Shown: piece by piece, positions 25,747 through 35,107 of the stretch | How the letters are laid out: the number at the start of each line of letters is the position of its first letter | Position numbering within the stretch: the stretch's first letter is position 1 | Origin: Roseateles toxinivorans | GTDB lineage: Bacteria > Pseudomonadota > Gammaproteobacteria > Burkholderiales > Burkholderiaceae_C | DNA length: 64,000 bases | Direction: 5' to 3' | Assembly: GCF_004362525.1 (NCBI RefSeq) | Contig: NZ_SNXS01000005.1 | Coordinates: 248,001-312,000, forward strand | Program-made: the position numbers and the translations under genes | Notes under the pieces: model-generated | Told to the model about the DNA's origin: nothing | Seen by the model: only the letters and a program-made list of their open reading frames with translations | The model's database searches: none

Positions 25747-26358
25747 ATGCGCTTCACCGGCACCCTCAAATCCTGGACCGACGACCGGGGCTTCGGCTTC
25801 ATCGAGGCCGATCAGGGCGGGCAGCAGGTGTTCGTCCACATCAAGGCCTTTCCAGCTCGCGCGGGCCGACCGCAGCTCAACCAACGGGTCAGCTTCGAGA
25901 TCGAGCTGAACCGGGAGGGGAAGAAGCGGGCCAGGAATGTGGAGCTGGTGCGAGCGGCGCAAACCCGCGCGACTAGGCGCCGCGACAACCCGGCGCAGTG
26001 GGGCACGGCCAGCCTGTTCGCGATCCCGGCCTTCATCGTCGTCTACCTGGCGGTGGCCATCGTGTGGCGGGTGCCGGGCTGGTGCGCCGGGCTCTATCTG
26101 GCGGCCAGCCTACTCTGCTTCGCGGCCTACGCCGCTGACAAGTCGGCTGCCAAGGCGGGCCGCTGGCGCGTCGCCGAAAGCACCCTGCTCTTCCTCGGCC
26201 TGGCGGGGGGCTGGCCCGGCGCCATCGTGGCGCAGCAGCTGCTGCGCCACAAGTCGAACAAGGCATCATTCAGATCGGCGTTCTGGGGCACGGTGGTGCT
26301 CAACGTCATGGCCTTCGTCGCCCTCAACTCGCCATTCGCGGCGGCCTTCCGCGGATGA
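25747..26358 (+). CDS. cold-shock domain plus DUF1294 membrane protein
   Basis: This 203-residue protein has an N-terminal cold-shock domain (about 1-70, with D-R-G-F-G-F-I and V-F-V-H, the RNA-binding RNP1/RNP2 strands). A charged linker and a DUF1294 membrane domain with about three to four helices (about 90-200) follow. The combination is a known architecture of unknown role, presumably placing a nucleic-acid-binding domain at the membrane. The ATG at 25747 was chosen because the cold-shock domain starts there. It is divergent from the nuclease gene, with about 285 bases between them in which no gene is seen. Confidence 0.88.
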   Translation: MRFTGTLKSWTDDRGFGFIEADQGGQQVFVHIKAFPARAGRPQLNQRVSFEIELNREGKKRARNVELVRAAQTRATRRRDNPAQWGTASLFAIPAFIVVYLAVAIVWRVPGWCAGLYLAASLLCFAAYAADKSAAKAGRWRVAESTLLFLGLAGGWPGAIVAQQLLRHKSNKASFRSAFWGTVVLNVMAFVALNSPFAAAFRG

Positions 26359-26394
26359 GAGCATCCCCTGTTTCGATCAGCGAGCTCACAGACC

Positions 26395-26871
26395 ATGCCC
26401 GACATCCCAGCCTCCATCCTCCCGTTCTGGACCGAGTTCGAAGCCTCCGTCGGAGGCAATGTCGCCCATCGCTTCCTGGAGGCGACCTATTTCGATGACA
26501 ACGAGCCCAGCGCCAACGAGCTGGCCCAGCTGGTGCTGGCCGGGGTGAAGCGCGCCACGGCCGGCCTGGTCTGGACCTATGAGCTGCCGGGCGCTGTCGC
26601 GCCCAAGGTGGGCGATCTCACCGTGGTGACCGATTGGCAGGGCACGGCACTGTGCGTCATCGAGACGACCCGGATCGACGTGGTGCCCTTCGATCAGGTG
26701 AGCGAGGAGTTCGCTTCCACCGAGGGCGAGGGCGACGGCTCCCTGCGCTACTGGCGCGAGGCGCACCAGGCGTTTTTCGCGCGGGAGTGCGCGCGCATCG
26801 GCAGGGAGCCGCACCCGCAGATGCCCGTGCTGTGCGAGCGCTTCCAGGTCATCTACCGGCGCGCCGCTTGA
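26395..26871 (+). CDS. ASCH-domain protein
   Basis: The 158-residue protein has the ASCH fold pattern. It includes G-V-K-R-A-T-A-G-L near residue 50, P-K-V-G-D-L-T-V-V-T-D-W near 70, and E-G-D-G-S-L-R-Y-W-R-E-A-H near 112. ASCH domains resemble PUA RNA-binding domains, and some members (YqfB) act as amidohydrolases on modified cytidines, so a nucleotide or RNA role is likely. It starts 36 bases after the cold-shock/DUF1294 gene and may be co-transcribed with it. Confidence 0.82.
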   Translation: MPDIPASILPFWTEFEASVGGNVAHRFLEATYFDDNEPSANELAQLVLAGVKRATAGLVWTYELPGAVAPKVGDLTVVTDWQGTALCVIETTRIDVVPFDQVSEEFASTEGEGDGSLRYWREAHQAFFARECARIGREPHPQMPVLCERFQVIYRRAA

Positions 26872-27026
26872 CGCCGGCTGGCCTGGGCCGCGCACGCCAA
26901 GAAGATGCTGCGCGCCGCGCCGCAATCCGGTAGGCTGGCCGGCCGCGCAGGCCTTGAGACCGCGCCCGATCCGGGGCGCCGCACTATGGCCATGCACATC
27001 GCCCCGACGCCAACCAGGTGCACGCC

Positions 27027-30000
27027 ATGACCGCCATTGCCTTTCCGGATGACCTCAAACCCGCCGTCTGGGAGCGCAAGAAGGACAGCTTCGCCGCCAA
27101 GAGCGAGCTGCCCGCCAAGCTCAAGGACCTGCTCAAGGCGCATGACGCCGTGGACTGGAAGCTGTTCGAGGAGGGCTGGGCCAAGGCCGCCAAGACGCGG
27201 GCCGAGCTGGATGCGGCCTATGCCGAGCGGGAGCGCCTGTTCCGCAGCAAGGCCTTTGCGCTGAAGAAGGCGGCGATGGAGATCGACAGCCTGAGCCGCC
27301 AGCAGCTCAAGGACAAGACCGCCGCCGACACGGTGCAGCGCGCGGCCAAGGCCATCAGCCAAGCCGCCGGCAAGCTGGCCGATGACATCGACGCCGGCAC
27401 CGACGCGCTGAAGGCCGCCTACGAAAAGGCGCTGAGCCAGCTGCCCGACAGCGACGAGGACGACAACGAGCCGCCGGCCCTGCTGCTGGACCCGCGCAAG
27501 CTGCTGGGCCAGCTGACCCTGTGCAAGCGCGACCCCACCCGCCGCGTCAGCTTCGCCTATGTGGACGGCAAGGACAAGGACCCCGCCACGCTGGTCATGA
27601 ACCCCAAGACCTCGGGCCGCGCGCTGCTGATCAAGCTGCAGGCCGCCACCGGCAGCAAGATCGGCACGCAGGGCCTGGCCTGGGTCGTCGACACCACCCT
27701 GTTCCTGCAGCCGGAGAAGAACCTCGGCGGGCTGACCAAGAAGGTGCGGCCGGCGCTGAAGACCTGCGGCTTCCGCGTCGCCAAGGTGGTGGTGCAATCG
27801 GACACCGGCGAGGCGCTTGAGTCGGACGAGGCGCCCGACGAAGGCGACGCGACGGCACAGCCCGGCGGATCAACGGGCGAGGCATCGGGCGAAGCATCGG
27901 GCAGGGCCACCGAGACCCAGACCGGCACCACCGCGCCCAGCGCCGACGAGAAGGCCCGGCCCGCCTTCGAGGCGCTGCTCAAGGCGGTCGAGGCCAAGCT
28001 GGCCAAGACCATGGAGGCCGTGCCGGACGAGGCCAAGAAGCTGCAGCCGGTGCTGACCCTCGCGCGCCAGCATGGCACCGAGGGGCGGCATGTGAACGGC
28101 CTGGCGGCACTGAAGAAGCTGGGCGAGCTGCTGGTCGCCCTGGCCGGCAGCGAGGAAGAGCGCTTTGCCCAGCAGCGCGAGCAGAGCGCCCTGCGTCTGC
28201 GCGCGGCGATGCGCCAGGTGCCCTCGCGGGCCAGCAAGCTGCGCCCGGTGATGGACCTGGCGGAGCTGCGCGCCAGCGAGGGCCAGTGGGCCAAGGCCGC
28301 AGAGGTGCTGAAGGCGCTGGACGCGAAGCTGGACGAGGCCGAGGCCTGGCGCGAGCAGCAGATCGCGCTGCTGGAAAAGAAGCTGGCGCCCTTGAAGCAG
28401 GACCCGCCGGACCTCGAGCTGCCGGTGGCCCGCTCGCTGCAGGTGCTGCGCGACGACATCACCGCCGCCCTGCAGGACGATGTGGAGTGGGCCGCCACCC
28501 TGCTGGACATGCTGGCCGCCGAATGGGACGAGGCGAAGATCGAGGCCCAGGAGCTGAAGGCGGCGCTGCTGGCCAGCCTGCAGGATGCGCTGGACCTGGT
28601 GCTGGACCCGCCCGAGGTGGCCCTGCTCGCCACCCACCCGCTCACCGCCCCGCGCCAGGCCCTGCAGCAGGCCATTGCCAAGGGCCTGGTGGACGAGGCC
28701 CGGGACGCACTGGAGCGCCTGCAGCAGGCCGCGCTGGATGCGCCGGGCGCCATCGCCACCGAGAAGCAGGCGCGGCTGCTGGACCTGCAGACTCAGCTGG
28801 AGGCCCTGGTCGATCCGGAGGGCGCCGATGTTGCCGAGACCGCGGCGCTGGCCGACCTGCGCGCCAAGGCCCAGGCGCTGATACTGGAAGGCAAGCTGGC
28901 GCCTATACCGGCCGCGCTGAAGGCGCTGGCCGACGACATTGAGCGGGCCCGCAAGGCCATTGCCGAGCGTCTGGCCCAGGCGCTGGCCGCGTTGCGCGAC
29001 AAGTTCGACCGGGTGGTGATGCCCGAGGGCGCCACCGACGAAGACCTGAAAGACGCGCTCGCACTGCGCCAGCGCATCGAGCAGGCCCTGACGGACCAGC
29101 AGCCGGTGCAGGGGGAGGCCCTGCTGCGCGAACTGGTGCTGGGCTTGCGCAAGCTGAGCCGGGAGCTGGCACGCCGGCTCAAGCAGGCACAGCCCGATGG
29201 CGAGCAGGATGAGGCGGCGCGCCTGGAGGCCGAGGCCGAGCAGGCCCGCATCGCGACGCTGCGCAGCTGGATAGACCAGCACCTCTACACCCCGAACGCA
29301 AGCATCAAGGAGCAGATCGGTGTGCTGCTGCCACTCGATGCGGCGGACGACGACTACTTCGGTATCGAGCGGCTCAGCGCCGCGGAGCTGGACCAGAAGA
29401 TCCTGGCGCTGACCGGCACGCTCAAGCTCAGCGTCGACCAGACGCTGGCGCGCATCCCCCTGGTGAAGCAGGCCCAGGAGGCGCTGCGCAAGCGCAACGA
29501 CACGCTGGACCGCAAGCTAGCCCTGTGCAAGGGCGCCCAGGAAATGAAGGCCCCGAACCTGCCGCCGGGCTGGGGCGCGGCGGACATGAAGGCACTGGCC
29601 CAGGACGGGGCCGCCGCCCAGGACCTGTTGCTCAAGGCCGCCAAGACCTCGGTGCAGCAGGCCCAGGGCCTGCTCTCCTTCGACATTGCGCAGGACGACG
29701 GCGTCGCCAACGCCAATGCGGTGCTGAGCTCCACCCGCATCACCTTCGAAACCTTCGACGCCTGGCTGAAAACGCTGAAGTGGGACGACAGCCCCGAGAC
29801 CAAGGACGAATTGCTGGCCTGCGCCCGCCTGATGGTGGACCAGGGCCTGAAGCTCAGCATCGTGCAGGGCCGCTACAACAGCGCGGTGACCGGCAAGATA
29901 CCCGTAAAGATGCTGCGCGCCCAGTTGGAGAAGGACTGGGAGGCCCAACTGCTGATCAAGGCGGCGGATCGCAACCACTGCCTGGGCATAGGCAGCAACT

Positions 30001-30509
30001 TCCCGGCCCGGCCCGCCTACGGGGTGATACCGATGCATCTGTCGGTCTACCCCAATATCTATGACGGCAAAGCCAAATGGCCCCGTGGCACGCCCCAGGA
30101 CCCCAACAGTGACACCGTCCGGGCCAAGCTGCTGACCGCCATGGTGGGCACCGAGCGCCAGGGCATCCACCTGACGCTGGAGTGGACGGGCGAGAAGGAC
30201 CACCCGCACAACCTGAAGTGCTACCGCAAGAAGAAGTCCGTGATGTGGAACGCCGAGGACTACCGGTACAAGGACCACGCCGCGGGCAAGACCGGAACGG
30301 CGGCGTCGGCGGACTACACCACCACCAAGGCTTTCGGCGATGCGGTGTTCCCCAGCTATGCCGACGCAAAAAAGCACCTGACCACCGCGCTCGACAACGA
30401 ACTCAAGGCGATGGCCACCCGGCTGGAGGAAATGTGCAAGAACCGCGGCCTGACCGATGCCGAGAAGAAGCTCAACGTCGGCACCGAGCTCAAGGCCTTC
30501 GCCGGGTGA
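27027..30509 (+). CDS. large helical/coiled-coil protein of unknown function (1160 residues)
   Basis: The protein has no signal peptide or membrane segment and is rich in Ala, Leu, Lys and Glu. An N-terminal helical part (about 1-150) leads to a globular domain (about 158-265, with P-R-K-L-L-G-Q-L and C-G-F-R-V-A-K-V-V-V). A long array of helical modules follows (about 300-880); two are clearly related, each with V-P-x-x-A-x-K-L-x-P-V near 345 and 402. A distinct C-terminal domain rich in aromatic and basic residues (about 985-1160, with N-H-C-L-G-I-G-S-N-F-P-A-R-P and H-N-L-K-C-Y-R-K-K-K) ends it. No family is recognised. An ATG at 27018 is an alternative start. Confidence 0.85.
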   Translation: MTAIAFPDDLKPAVWERKKDSFAAKSELPAKLKDLLKAHDAVDWKLFEEGWAKAAKTRAELDAAYAERERLFRSKAFALKKAAMEIDSLSRQQLKDKTAADTVQRAAKAISQAAGKLADDIDAGTDALKAAYEKALSQLPDSDEDDNEPPALLLDPRKLLGQLTLCKRDPTRRVSFAYVDGKDKDPATLVMNPKTSGRALLIKLQAATGSKIGTQGLAWVVDTTLFLQPEKNLGGLTKKVRPALKTCGFRVAKVVVQSDTGEALESDEAPDEGDATAQPGGSTGEASGEASGRATETQTGTTAPSADEKARPAFEALLKAVEAKLAKTMEAVPDEAKKLQPVLTLARQHGTEGRHVNGLAALKKLGELLVALAGSEEERFAQQREQSALRLRAAMRQVPSRASKLRPVMDLAELRASEGQWAKAAEVLKALDAKLDEAEAWREQQIALLEKKLAPLKQDPPDLELPVARSLQVLRDDITAALQDDVEWAATLLDMLAAEWDEAKIEAQELKAALLASLQDALDLVLDPPEVALLATHPLTAPRQALQQAIAKGLVDEARDALERLQQAALDAPGAIATEKQARLLDLQTQLEALVDPEGADVAETAALADLRAKAQALILEGKLAPIPAALKALADDIERARKAIAERLAQALAALRDKFDRVVMPEGATDEDLKDALALRQRIEQALTDQQPVQGEALLRELVLGLRKLSRELARRLKQAQPDGEQDEAARLEAEAEQARIATLRSWIDQHLYTPNASIKEQIGVLLPLDAADDDYFGIERLSAAELDQKILALTGTLKLSVDQTLARIPLVKQAQEALRKRNDTLDRKLALCKGAQEMKAPNLPPGWGAADMKALAQDGAAAQDLLLKAAKTSVQQAQGLLSFDIAQDDGVANANAVLSSTRITFETFDAWLKTLKWDDSPETKDELLACARLMVDQGLKLSIVQGRYNSAVTGKIPVKMLRAQLEKDWEAQLLIKAADRNHCLGIGSNFPARPAYGVIPMHLSVYPNIYDGKAKWPRGTPQDPNSDTVRAKLLTAMVGTERQGIHLTLEWTGEKDHPHNLKCYRKKKSVMWNAEDYRYKDHAAGKTGTAASADYTTTKAFGDAVFPSYADAKKHLTTALDNELKAMATRLEEMCKNRGLTDAEKKLNVGTELKAFAG

Positions 30510-30604
30510 GCACTATGCACTGAAACAGCTTGTATCTCGGCCCGCCATATCAAGTTGGCGCGGCCTGGACCGATAGATTTCCTGATACGGTCACAGGCGG
30601 ATAC

Positions 30605-32572
30605 ATGAAAACATGTTGTTGGGTCAGGCCGTTTCGCGCCTTCGCGGGCCTGCTGCTGCTCGGCCCCTGGGGGGCACGGGCGGACGATGGCTTGTCGCTC
30701 GAAGCGCTGCTGCGCCAGGAGGTGCAAGGCCCCTCGCGCTATGCGCAAAGCCTGCTCGATGCGCCCGCCGCGGTCAGCGTGCTGGGCCACAAGGAGGCGG
30801 CCGCGCTGGGCCATGTGACGGTGGCCGACATGATGAGCCGCCTGCCGGGCATCTACATCACCAACTCGCGCAGCTACTCCAGCGTCGGCATGCGTGGCTT
30901 CAACCGGCCGGGCGACTACAACGGCCGCATGCTGATGGCCATCGACGGCTTTCGCGTCAACGACGCGATCTATGACCAGGCCCTGCCCGAGTTCGAGTTC
31001 CCGCTGGTGGCCGACTGGATCAAGCGCGTCGAGCTGGTCCATGGGCCCGGCTCGTCGATCTATGGCGGCAATGCCCTGTTCGGCGTCATCAACCTGGTGA
31101 CCCTGGACGGCGCCGATGCCCCCGGCCTGCGGCTCAAGGGCTCGCTGGGCTCCTTCGGCGAGCGCCGCGCGATGCTGCAGTACGGCAATGCCGCGCTGGG
31201 CGGCGGTGATCTGTTCCTGGGCCTGAATGTGCAGCGCAGCCGCGGCGAGGATCTGCAGCTGCCCGGCCTGGGCCTGCCCGATGACCGGGTGCGCGGGCTG
31301 GACGGCATGTCCTACGCCAGCGCCTTCATCAAATACCGGCGCGGCGACTGGCGCTTCTCCGGCGCCAGCATGGTGCGCAGCAAGGCCGTTGCCACGGCTC
31401 CCTATGGCAGCGTGCCCGGCGCATCAGGCACCGACTACCGCGATCACTACCTCTATGGCGAGCTGGCCTATGACGAGGGCTTTGGCGACGGCGACTGGCG
31501 GCGCAGCCTGCGCCTGTCGATGGCGCACAGCGGCTTCTACGGCCGCTATGTGTTCGAGGGCGAAACGCCGGACCAACCGCTGATCAACCGCGACGAGGCA
31601 GTGGCGCAATGGGTCGGCCTGGACCTGCGCGCCCATTGGCGCGGCTGGCTCAACCACGAGCTGATGATGGGCACCGAGGCCCGCGTGGTGCCCAAGGGCC
31701 TGCAGCGCAACTATGACGAGCAGCCCCATGCCCTGCTGCTGGACAGCAATGAGTCGAGCCGACAGCTGGGCCTGTTCATGCAGGATCTCTGGCAGCTGTC
31801 CGAGCATTGGCAGCTGACCACCGGCCTGCGCCTGGACAGTGTCGCCGAATGGGGCTCGCAATGGTCGCCGCGCCTCGCCCTGGTCTATAGGCCGCAGCAG
31901 TACGAGTCGATCAAGCTGATGGCCGGCCGCGCCTTCCGCCCGGCCAATCTGAGCGAGCGCTTCTACTCCGACGGCGACGTGTCGCAGCAGGCCCATCCCG
32001 ATCTGCGCCCGGAGCAGTTGGGCACGCTGGAGCTGGCCTGGGAGCGCGCGCTGAGCCACGATCTCGCGCTGAGCCTGAACCTCTACACCATGCGCATGCG
32101 CGACATGATAGAGCTGGTGCCCGTCAGCGGCCTGGAGGACGTGGGCCGCTATGACAACCTCGCCGCGGTCAACACCCGCGGCCTGGACCTGAGCCTGGAA
32201 CAGCGCCGCGACTCGGGCTGGCTGTGGCGCGCCAGCCTGTCGCTGGCCGACGCGCGCCGCCGCGGCGAGCGCCTGACGAACTCGCCGCGCTGGCTGTTCA
32301 AGGGCCATGTGATCGCTCCGCTGGCGCCGCACTGGACGCTGGCCACCGAGTGGCAGGCCATGGACGCGCGGATCGACCGCGCCAGGGCGCCGGCGCTGAT
32401 GGAGGTCAATGCCGTGCTGCGCTTCACCGGCTGGGCAAGGCAAGACCTGGCCCTGCGGGTGCTGAACCTGGGCGGCAGCAGGGGCTTTGACACCGCGCCG
32501 CCGGAGACGCGCCCGATGCTGCTGCCCCGGCCCGGGCGCTCGCTGCATCTGGACTGGCAGTACCGATTCTGA
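30605..32572 (+). CDS. TonB-dependent outer-membrane receptor
   Basis: The 655-residue receptor has a signal peptide (cut near G-A-R-A-D-D), a plug domain and a C-terminal barrel ending in an aromatic residue (W-Q-Y-R-F). The plug shows S-V-G-M-R-G-F-N, I-D-G-F-R-V-N-D and V-E-L-V-H-G-P-G-S-S-I-Y-G-G-N-A. ATG at 30605 begins the signal peptide. It is followed after two bases by a YfiR-family gene and then a GGDEF-EAL gene, a recurrent combination in which the receptor may act in signalling as well as transport. The ligand is unknown. Confidence 0.92.
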   Translation: MKTCCWVRPFRAFAGLLLLGPWGARADDGLSLEALLRQEVQGPSRYAQSLLDAPAAVSVLGHKEAAALGHVTVADMMSRLPGIYITNSRSYSSVGMRGFNRPGDYNGRMLMAIDGFRVNDAIYDQALPEFEFPLVADWIKRVELVHGPGSSIYGGNALFGVINLVTLDGADAPGLRLKGSLGSFGERRAMLQYGNAALGGGDLFLGLNVQRSRGEDLQLPGLGLPDDRVRGLDGMSYASAFIKYRRGDWRFSGASMVRSKAVATAPYGSVPGASGTDYRDHYLYGELAYDEGFGDGDWRRSLRLSMAHSGFYGRYVFEGETPDQPLINRDEAVAQWVGLDLRAHWRGWLNHELMMGTEARVVPKGLQRNYDEQPHALLLDSNESSRQLGLFMQDLWQLSEHWQLTTGLRLDSVAEWGSQWSPRLALVYRPQQYESIKLMAGRAFRPANLSERFYSDGDVSQQAHPDLRPEQLGTLELAWERALSHDLALSLNLYTMRMRDMIELVPVSGLEDVGRYDNLAAVNTRGLDLSLEQRRDSGWLWRASLSLADARRRGERLTNSPRWLFKGHVIAPLAPHWTLATEWQAMDARIDRARAPALMEVNAVLRFTGWARQDLALRVLNLGGSRGFDTAPPETRPMLLPRPGRSLHLDWQYRF

Positions 32573-32574
32573 GC

Positions 32575-33108
32575 ATGCGCCCAGCCTTGAACCGTCATCG
32601 AGCTAGCCGCCTGGCATGGTGCTGGGCGCTGCTGGCGGGTCTGTGGGCGGCCCCGCTGTCGGCCCAGGCGCTGGCCGAGCTGAAGGCGCAGATCGTGTTC
32701 CGCGCCATGCTGTTCATCGAATGGCCGGCCGGCCAGCTTCGGCCGGGCCAGCCGCTGAGCCTGTGCCTGCTCGAAGACAGCCCGCTGGCCACCGCCCTGC
32801 TGGGCCTGGCCGGCCGTACCATCAATGGCCATGCACTGGAACCGCGCCGCCTGCGCGCCGACCAGGCCTCGACCTGCCATGCCGCGCTGCTGGGCCCGGG
32901 CAACGACGCCGGGCCGCTGCAGCAGGCCGGCCGTGCGCTGCTGCTCGTATCGGACGCGCCGGCCATGCTGGGCAAGGGGGTGATGCTGAATCTGCAGATC
33001 GAGGACGGGCGCGTGGTGTTCGATATCGGCCTGGCCTCGGCTCATCGTGCCGGCCTGGAGTTCAGCACCAAGCTGCTGCGTCTGGCGCGTTTCGTGCAAA
33101 GAAGCTGA
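32575..33108 (+). CDS. YfiR-family (DUF4154) periplasmic protein
   Basis: This 177-residue protein has a signal peptide and the YfiR pattern: A-Q-I-V-F-R-A-M-L-F-I-E-W-P near residue 40, L-C-L-L-E-D-S-P near 62, and a C-terminal F-D-I-G-L-A-S-A-H-R-A-G-L-E-F-S-T-K-L-L. In Pseudomonas, YfiR holds the diguanylate cyclase YfiN inactive from the periplasm. Here it lies directly before a membrane GGDEF-EAL gene (two bases apart), so it probably controls that protein. It starts three bases after the receptor stop. Confidence 0.88.
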   Translation: MRPALNRHRASRLAWCWALLAGLWAAPLSAQALAELKAQIVFRAMLFIEWPAGQLRPGQPLSLCLLEDSPLATALLGLAGRTINGHALEPRRLRADQASTCHAALLGPGNDAGPLQQAGRALLLVSDAPAMLGKGVMLNLQIEDGRVVFDIGLASAHRAGLEFSTKLLRLARFVQRS

Positions 33109-33109
33109 G

Positions 33110-35017
33110 ATGGACCGCACGCACTTCTGGACTGGCTTGCAACGACTGTTCGACCGGCATCGCGAGGCGATGCTGGCCATCGGCGCGCTGCTGACCTTTG
33201 CGCTGCTGCTGACCGGCGTGCAATACCTGAGCCTCAGCCAGCGCTTCCGCGAGGACCTGCAGACCCAGGTCAATCTGGTCGCCCGCACGGCATCGGCGGC
33301 GGTGGTCTTCGACAACCGCGAAGACGCCGCCGAGATCCTCGGCGCCTTCGAGGACGCCCCGGAGGTGACGACGGCGACGCTTCGCCTGCCGTCCGGGCGG
33401 GCATTGAGCAGCTACCGGCGGATGCAGGGCAAGGACTCGTGGCTGCAGCGCATCGCCGGGCAGGAGGAGGTCTCGGCGCCGGTGCAGGCCAATCAGCTCG
33501 TCGTCGCCCAGCTGCTCGTGCAGGCCAGCCGGGAGAGCATCTGGCTAGACCTGCTGCGCTTCGTCGGCGTGGCCGCGGGCCTGCTGGTGGCGGCCATGGG
33601 CCTGGCCTGGATGGGCTCGCACCGGCTGCGCGCCAATGTGCGCGAGGCCGAGCGGCGCACCCGCTACCTGGCGCTGAATGACGCGCTGACCGACCTGCCC
33701 AATCGCGAGTCCTTCCGCCTGAGCCTGGAGCGGGCCGTGCAGCGCTGCCAGCGTCCGGGCCAGGGCCTGGCCCTGCTGTTCATCGACCTGGACAACTTCA
33801 AGCAGATCAATGACAACCACGGCCATGCCGCCGGCGACCTGGTGCTGCAGACGGTGGCCGAGCGTCTGCGCAATCTGCAACGCCCGGGCGACACGGTGGC
33901 ACGCCTGGCCGGCGACGAGTTCGCGATGCTGCTGGCCGCCCCGGTGGACGAAACCCTGGCGCGCCTGGTCGCCGGCCAGGTGGTGCAGGCCGTGCCGCAG
34001 CCGATTGCCCGCGAGGACGAGTGGCTGCGCATCAGCGTTTCGGTCGGCGTGACCCTGGTGCCGCGCGATGCCAGCACCCCTGCCGAGGCCATGCAGTGCG
34101 CGGATGCGGCCATGTACCACGCCAAGCGCCAGGGCAAGGACGGCATGCAGCTGTTCTCGCCCGAGATCGGCGAGGCGGTGCGCTCGCGACTGCGCCTGGA
34201 GCAGGACCTGCGCGACGCGCTGGCCGCCGGCGAGCTGGAGCTGGCCTATCAGCCGTTGTTCGACGCCCAGGGCCGCCTGATCAGCGTCGAGGCGCTGTCG
34301 CGCTGGCGGCATGCGCAGCGCGGCTGGATCTCGCCGGTCGAGTTCATACCGGTGGCCGAGTCTTCGGGCCTGATCGTCGGGCTGGGCCTGCATGCGCTGC
34401 GCGTGCTGCGGCGTGACATCGACGCCTGCCATGCGGCCGGGCTGAGCTGCCCGCCGGTGGCCCTGAATCTGTCTTCGCGCCAGTGCCGGCGGGCCCACCA
34501 CCGCGAACAGTTCCTGCAGGCCCTGCTGGATCTGGGCCTGGGCCCGGCCGCCCTGGAGTTCGAGCTGACCGAGTCCTCGGTGTTCGAGGACCTGGACAAG
34601 CCCGACTCCATTGTCATGACCCTGCTGAGCCTGGGCTATGTGCTGGCCATCGACGACTTCGGCACCGGCTACAGCTCGCTGGCCTATCTGCGCCGCATGC
34701 GCTGCCGCAAGCTGAAGATCGACCGGCTGTTCGTCAATGGCCTGGCAGACAGCCCCGACGGCCGGCTGCTGGTGGACTCCATCATCCGCGTCGCCCATGC
34801 GATGCATATGCAGGTGGTCGCCGAGGGCGTGGAGACCGAGGCCGACCGCCAGTGCCTGGTCGAGATGGGCTGCGACGCCTTCCAGGGCTTCGGCCTGTCG
34901 CGCCCGCTGCGCCCGGACCAGATGCAGGAGTTGCTGCGCCGCCACGCCCATGGCGAGCGGGTGCACGTGCAGACCTGGCAGGCCTGGTACGGCGAGCCGG
35001 AGCCGGCGCGCAAGTAG
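33110..35017 (+). CDS. membrane GGDEF-EAL protein, YfiN-like
   Basis: The 635-residue inner-membrane protein has two helices (about 20-42 and 145-165) around a periplasmic sensor (about 43-144). A GGDEF domain (about 190-350) and an EAL domain (about 370-620) follow. The cyclase motif reads A-G-D-E-F, with the first Gly replaced by Ala, a variant still active in some enzymes. The phosphodiesterase motif E-A-L-S-R-W and D-D-F-G-T-G-Y-S-S are intact. It follows YfiR by one base and probably takes the role of YfiN in c-di-GMP turnover. Confidence 0.93.
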   Translation: MDRTHFWTGLQRLFDRHREAMLAIGALLTFALLLTGVQYLSLSQRFREDLQTQVNLVARTASAAVVFDNREDAAEILGAFEDAPEVTTATLRLPSGRALSSYRRMQGKDSWLQRIAGQEEVSAPVQANQLVVAQLLVQASRESIWLDLLRFVGVAAGLLVAAMGLAWMGSHRLRANVREAERRTRYLALNDALTDLPNRESFRLSLERAVQRCQRPGQGLALLFIDLDNFKQINDNHGHAAGDLVLQTVAERLRNLQRPGDTVARLAGDEFAMLLAAPVDETLARLVAGQVVQAVPQPIAREDEWLRISVSVGVTLVPRDASTPAEAMQCADAAMYHAKRQGKDGMQLFSPEIGEAVRSRLRLEQDLRDALAAGELELAYQPLFDAQGRLISVEALSRWRHAQRGWISPVEFIPVAESSGLIVGLGLHALRVLRRDIDACHAAGLSCPPVALNLSSRQCRRAHHREQFLQALLDLGLGPAALEFELTESSVFEDLDKPDSIVMTLLSLGYVLAIDDFGTGYSSLAYLRRMRCRKLKIDRLFVNGLADSPDGRLLVDSIIRVAHAMHMQVVAEGVETEADRQCLVEMGCDAFQGFGLSRPLRPDQMQELLRRHAHGERVHVQTWQAWYGEPEPARK

Positions 35018-35107
35018 GCACTCCGCTTGACTGTGCTTGCCAAGCGGCGGCCACCATGCCAACAATGAGGCACACCAGCAACAAGTCCCGGCCGGGCAGT
35101 AACAACC

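Noticed and set aside
22622-26400. Direct repeat of the tRNA-Ser 3' end as an attachment site
   Set aside because: Only 8-base matches such as ccgcttcc were found downstream. No integrase gene is present, so island borders cannot be claimed.
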